This document shows, in pieces, positions 4,974 through 8,438 of a stretch of DNA of 8,438 nt (the first letter of the stretch is position 1; every line of letters starts with the position of its first letter). The notes beneath the pieces were generated by a model. The model saw only the letters and a list, made by a program, of their open reading frames with translations, did not search any database and was not told where the DNA came from. A program made the translations under genes and the position numbers. The DNA is from Shimia_B sp038527375 (GTDB taxonomy: Bacteria > Pseudomonadota > Alphaproteobacteria > Rhodobacterales > Rhodobacteraceae). Location: positions 1 through 8,438 of the forward strand of contig JBCBFU010000080.1 of assembly GCA_038527375.1 (NCBI GenBank), read 5' to 3'.

Positions 4974-5323
4974 ACCGCCGCGCGGCAGGCCTGTTCAGCG
5001 GAATTCGCATAGGCGCGGTAGCGTTTCCAGAACGCCTCGGACGCGGAATTGTCGGACTGTCGCGTGTCCTGTGCCCGCTGAGGATCGGCAAAGAAGGTTG
5101 CCGCGCGCGCCTGATCCCGTGCGCTGAGATCGCGGTTTGCCTGCGCCTGAATACAGCCGCACAGCGCGCGCGAGGCGTTCTTGCGCCCCGCAGCCAGGCA
5201 CGCGTCATACATGGGTCCGCTCGCAAAGGCGACGCGCGCCGATGTGTCCGAGCGCCCGTCAGAGCGGCCGCCGCCACAGGCAGCAAGGGCCAATAGGATC
5301 GTCAAACTGATAATGATACGCAT
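4970..5323 (-). CDS. Small cysteine-containing lipoprotein of unknown function
   Basis: This 117-residue protein starts MRIIISLTILLALAACGGG, a lipoprotein signal peptide whose lipobox LAAC puts the lipidated cysteine at 16. The mature part keeps cysteines at 42, 55, 57 and 113 (YDACLAAGR, RALCGCIQ, AEQACRA), probably disulfide-bonded in the periplasm. A conserved-looking core, LCGCIQAQANRDLSARDQARAATFFADPQRAQDTRQSDNSASEAFWKRYRAYA (54-106), resembles a small family common in Rhodobacterales. From memory, databases sometimes label it 'arginine transporter', but nothing here resembles a transporter. The start at 5323 follows AGAGG with good spacing; the open frame extends to 5455 but that part lacks a signal peptide. 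It overlaps cobB by four bases. A membrane-anchored partner of a cytoplasmic sirtuin is not obvious, so the pairing may only reflect co-expression. Confidence 0.85.
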   Translation of the reverse strand: MRIIISLTILLALAACGGGRSDGRSDTSARVAFASGPMYDACLAAGRKNASRALCGCIQAQANRDLSARDQARAATFFADPQRAQDTRQSDNSASEAFWKRYRAYANSAEQACRAAV

Positions 5324-5362
5324 GCTGTGCCTCTGCTCACGCGACGAAGATTGTCTGCTCAT

Positions 5363-5387
5363 GTACCCGGACGTTGCCGGGCAGTAC
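5363..5387. repeat. Imperfect inverted repeat upstream of the lipoprotein gene
   Basis: GTACCCGG pairs with CCGGG-CA-GTAC across an ACGTTG loop, with a two-base bulge. It lies 40-64 bases upstream of the lipoprotein start, between the divergent lipoprotein and panE genes. It could be a leader structure or a regulator site; no known operator was recognised. Confidence 0.35.
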
Positions 5388-5400
5388 GGCCTTAGGCCGT
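5386..5400. repeat. 15-bp inverted repeat in the lipoprotein/panE divergent region
   Basis: ACGGCC-TTA-GGCCGT is a perfect six-base-pair inverted repeat around a three-base centre, overlapping the edge of the repeat at 5363-5387. The symmetry suits either a hairpin or a dimeric regulator site. A direct repeat, GCAACT (5405-5410 and 5425-5430, 20 bases apart), lies just beyond it. Confidence 0.4.
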
Positions 5401-5429
5401 TGGCGCAACTGTGCCAGTTTGACCGCAAC

Positions 5430-5458
5430 TTGGCAATTCCGGCGGGGGCTGTCATTCC
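5430..5458 (+). promoter_or_regulatory. Possible leaderless promoter of panE
   Basis: TTGGCA (5430-5435, 5/6 match to TTGACA), a 17-base spacer and CATTCC (5453-5458) are followed by eight bases and the ATG at 5467. The -35 is good; the -10 is poor. The nearest G-run is too far from the ATG to be a useful ribosome-binding site. Confidence 0.3.
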
Positions 5459-5466
5459 TGTTTGGC

Positions 5467-6378
5467 ATGGGACAGCCGATCACAATTTTGGGGGCAGGCG
5501 CCATCGGGTGCGCACTGGCCGCCGCATGGCGCGCAGCGGGGGCTGAGGTGCATCTGGTGGCCCGCTCAGCGCGCACAGGGGCAAACCCGGTCCGGTTTGC
5601 GGACGGCGACGTCCTCGATGCCGGTCCAGTCCATGCCGGACTAACGGGCGCGCCGATCTCGGGTCTCGTCGTTGTGACGGTCAAAGCCACGGCAATCGAA
5701 GGCGTGGCCGGGACCTTGGCCCAAATCCCAAACGATACCCCGATCCTGAGCCTGTTAAACGGCCCGTTCAGCGCCACGGCCTTGGGCGATCTGCTGGGGC
5801 GTCCAGTCCATGCTGGAATGGTGCCGTGGAATGTGGTGCGGGATCCCGCCGGGTGGCGCGTCTCTGGCGCAGGGGACGTCACGGTTGACCACGCATTGAA
5901 GGGCATTCTGCCCGAGACCCCGCGCGCGCCCACAACCTACAGCGCGGATATCGAGGGCGTGCTGTGGGGCAAGCTCCTCCTCAACCTCGTGAACCCGGTC
6001 AACGCGCTCTCAGGGCTCCCACTGCCACAGATGCTCGCCCATGGGCTCCACCGCGCCCGATACCGCGCGGCCTATGTTGAGGCGTTGGGCATCCTGCGCG
6101 CGGCAGGCATCCGACCGGCCAAGGTCGCCCCCCTGCCACCGCGCCTGATCCCCCATGTTCTGGCCATGCCCGACCCGATTTTCCGGCGTGTCTTCCTGCC
6201 CTTGCAACGGTTGGAGGCCGGGGCCACGACCTCCATGGCCCAGGACGTGGCCGCCGGACGCGTGACCGAAATCGACTGGATCAACGGGGCTGTCGTGACC
6301 TTGGCCCACAAGGTCGGGATGCAGGCCCCGGTGAACGCCGCGCTCGTGGCGGACATACGTGCACTTTCGCCCCATTGA
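5467..6378 (+). CDS. panE: 2-dehydropantoate 2-reductase family protein (ketopantoate reductase)
   Basis: PanE reduces ketopantoate to pantoate with NADPH, a step towards pantothenate and coenzyme A. The 303-residue protein has an N-terminal Rossmann domain with GAGAIG at 9-14 and an Arg-containing VARSAR at 31-36. K73 (TVKA) and N98 (LLNGP) occupy the expected cofactor and substrate positions. The C-terminal helical domain holds WGKLLLNLVNPVNAL (168-181), with the catalytic lysine K169 and N173/N177, and SMAQDVAAGRVTEIDWINGAVV (256-277), with S256 and E268. The core catalytic set is thus present. Related dehydrogenases share this fold, so the substrate is probable rather than certain; no other pantothenate gene is nearby. 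The start at 5467 places GAGAIG correctly; the frame is open to 5374 but that part is not family-like. Its last codons overlap the proposed lepA -35. Confidence 0.88.
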   Translation: MGQPITILGAGAIGCALAAAWRAAGAEVHLVARSARTGANPVRFADGDVLDAGPVHAGLTGAPISGLVVVTVKATAIEGVAGTLAQIPNDTPILSLLNGPFSATALGDLLGRPVHAGMVPWNVVRDPAGWRVSGAGDVTVDHALKGILPETPRAPTTYSADIEGVLWGKLLLNLVNPVNALSGLPLPQMLAHGLHRARYRAAYVEALGILRAAGIRPAKVAPLPPRLIPHVLAMPDPIFRRVFLPLQRLEAGATTSMAQDVAAGRVTEIDWINGAVVTLAHKVGMQAPVNAALVADIRALSPH

Positions 6379-6403
6379 CCGCCCCGAAAAACCCTTACAT
6401 ATC
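6375..6403 (+). promoter_or_regulatory. Likely leaderless promoter of lepA, overlapping the panE stop
   Basis: TTGACC (6375-6380) contains the panE stop TGA. After a 17-base spacer comes CATATC (6398-6403), then six bases and the lepA ATG at 6410. Transcription would begin at the A of the ATG. No Shine-Dalgarno sequence precedes the start (the bases before it are TATCCCGCCC), which fits a leaderless message. The -35 matches 5 of 6 positions. Confidence 0.5.
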
Positions 6404-6409
6404 CCGCCC

Positions 6410-8206
<1,797 letters not shown>

Positions 8207-8438
8207 GGCAATATATGTTGAGCTAGATCATCCGATTTCGGCCAGGCCTCAACATTTCACCAGTCATCATTCGCGGATAAACAGAGCTTTCAAGACCATG
8301 TAAAGCGAGTCAGAGGTGTGTGATTGCAAAATGCGTTAAGGCGTAGAGAGCGGAGAAATTTTTGACTGGCCTTTTTAGGTCCGACTTGAGGGTCAAGAAG
8401 TGATTAAATTGATCCCTTTGGAGTTATCCCTCCCCCTC
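8207..8438. other. AT-richer non-coding stretch after lepA
   Basis: By hand count, 8211-8438 is about 45% GC, far below the genes before it. I found no reading frame worth calling on either strand: stops are frequent and the longest ATG frames I checked have about 10-15 codons. It holds GTTGAG (8217-8222) with CTCAAC (8248-8253) enclosing a CCG/CGG hairpin (8232-8241), a possible weak lepA 3'-end structure. It also has GGCCT-TTTT-AGGTC (8368-8381) and the palindrome CTTGA-GGG-TCAAG (8385-8397). The composition change suggests acquired DNA, a decayed element or the regulatory region of a gene beyond the right edge. Confidence 0.6.
8217..8253 (+). terminator. Possible 3'-end structure of lepA
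   Basis: An outer stem GTTGAG/CTCAAC encloses a small CCG-ATTT-CGG hairpin, starting ten bases past the lepA stop. It is followed by ATTTCACC rather than a T-run. No better lepA terminator is visible, so this is only a candidate. Confidence 0.25.

Noticed and set aside
4233..5012. A 259-residue plus-strand frame opposite cobB
   Set aside because: Antisense shadow of cobB, whose sirtuin motifs are complete on the minus strand.
5419..5447. TTGACC at 5419 as the panE -35 element
   Set aside because: With 17-base spacing the -10 position would be GCGGGG, not a credible -10.
8218..8330. Very short minus-strand frames after lepA (about 10-15 codons)
   Set aside because: Too short, no ribosome-binding sites, no recognisable remnant of a transposase or other protein.
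8362..8391. TTGACT (8362) and TTGAGG (8386) as promoters of a gene to the right
   Set aside because: No acceptable -10 sits at normal spacing, and no downstream gene is visible.

Overview
The window is chromosomal DNA of a high-GC alphaproteobacterium, most likely from the Rhodobacterales (Roseobacter/Rhodobacter group). The gene families, the GC-rich codon use, a CtrA-type box and GC-rich sigma70-like promoters with weak -10 elements all point that way. It is mostly a core housekeeping region. I found no tRNA, rRNA, CRISPR array, intact insertion sequence or phage module.

Layout, left to right. The first 56 bases on the minus strand look like the start of the HrpB helicase gene, divergent from meaB (G-protein chaperone of methylmalonyl-CoA mutase). 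A 232-bp gap with a perfect TTAA-N7-TTAA box leads to an alpha/beta-hydrolase-like protein. A small VOC (glyoxalase-fold) protein follows. Next comes rpmB (ribosomal protein L28), with its own promoter, a leader with two hairpins and a strong intrinsic terminator. A likely two-gene copper operon then encodes a small exported protein and a periplasmic PCu(A)C copper chaperone with a histidine-rich tail. Convergent to it is a minus-strand pair: a small cysteine-containing lipoprotein gene and cobB (sirtuin deacylase), overlapping by ATGA. Divergent from this pair is a panE-like ketopantoate reductase gene, followed by lepA (elongation factor 4). The last 232 bases after lepA are clearly AT-richer (about 45% GC by my count) and carry no gene I can support.

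The genes do not form one pathway. The functional groupings are the putative copper operon (3208-4203) and the lipoprotein-cobB pair (4251-5323). I see no convincing new multi-gene system. The most interesting signal is regulatory. Several starts (hrpB, meaB, the exported copper-operon protein, panE, lepA) lack a Shine-Dalgarno sequence and have a possible -35/-10 pair placed so that transcription would begin at or next to the start codon, which suggests leaderless mRNAs. The -10 elements proposed at these starts and at rpmB all lack the final T. The other points worth checking are the CtrA-type box, the structured rpmB leader and the composition break after lepA.
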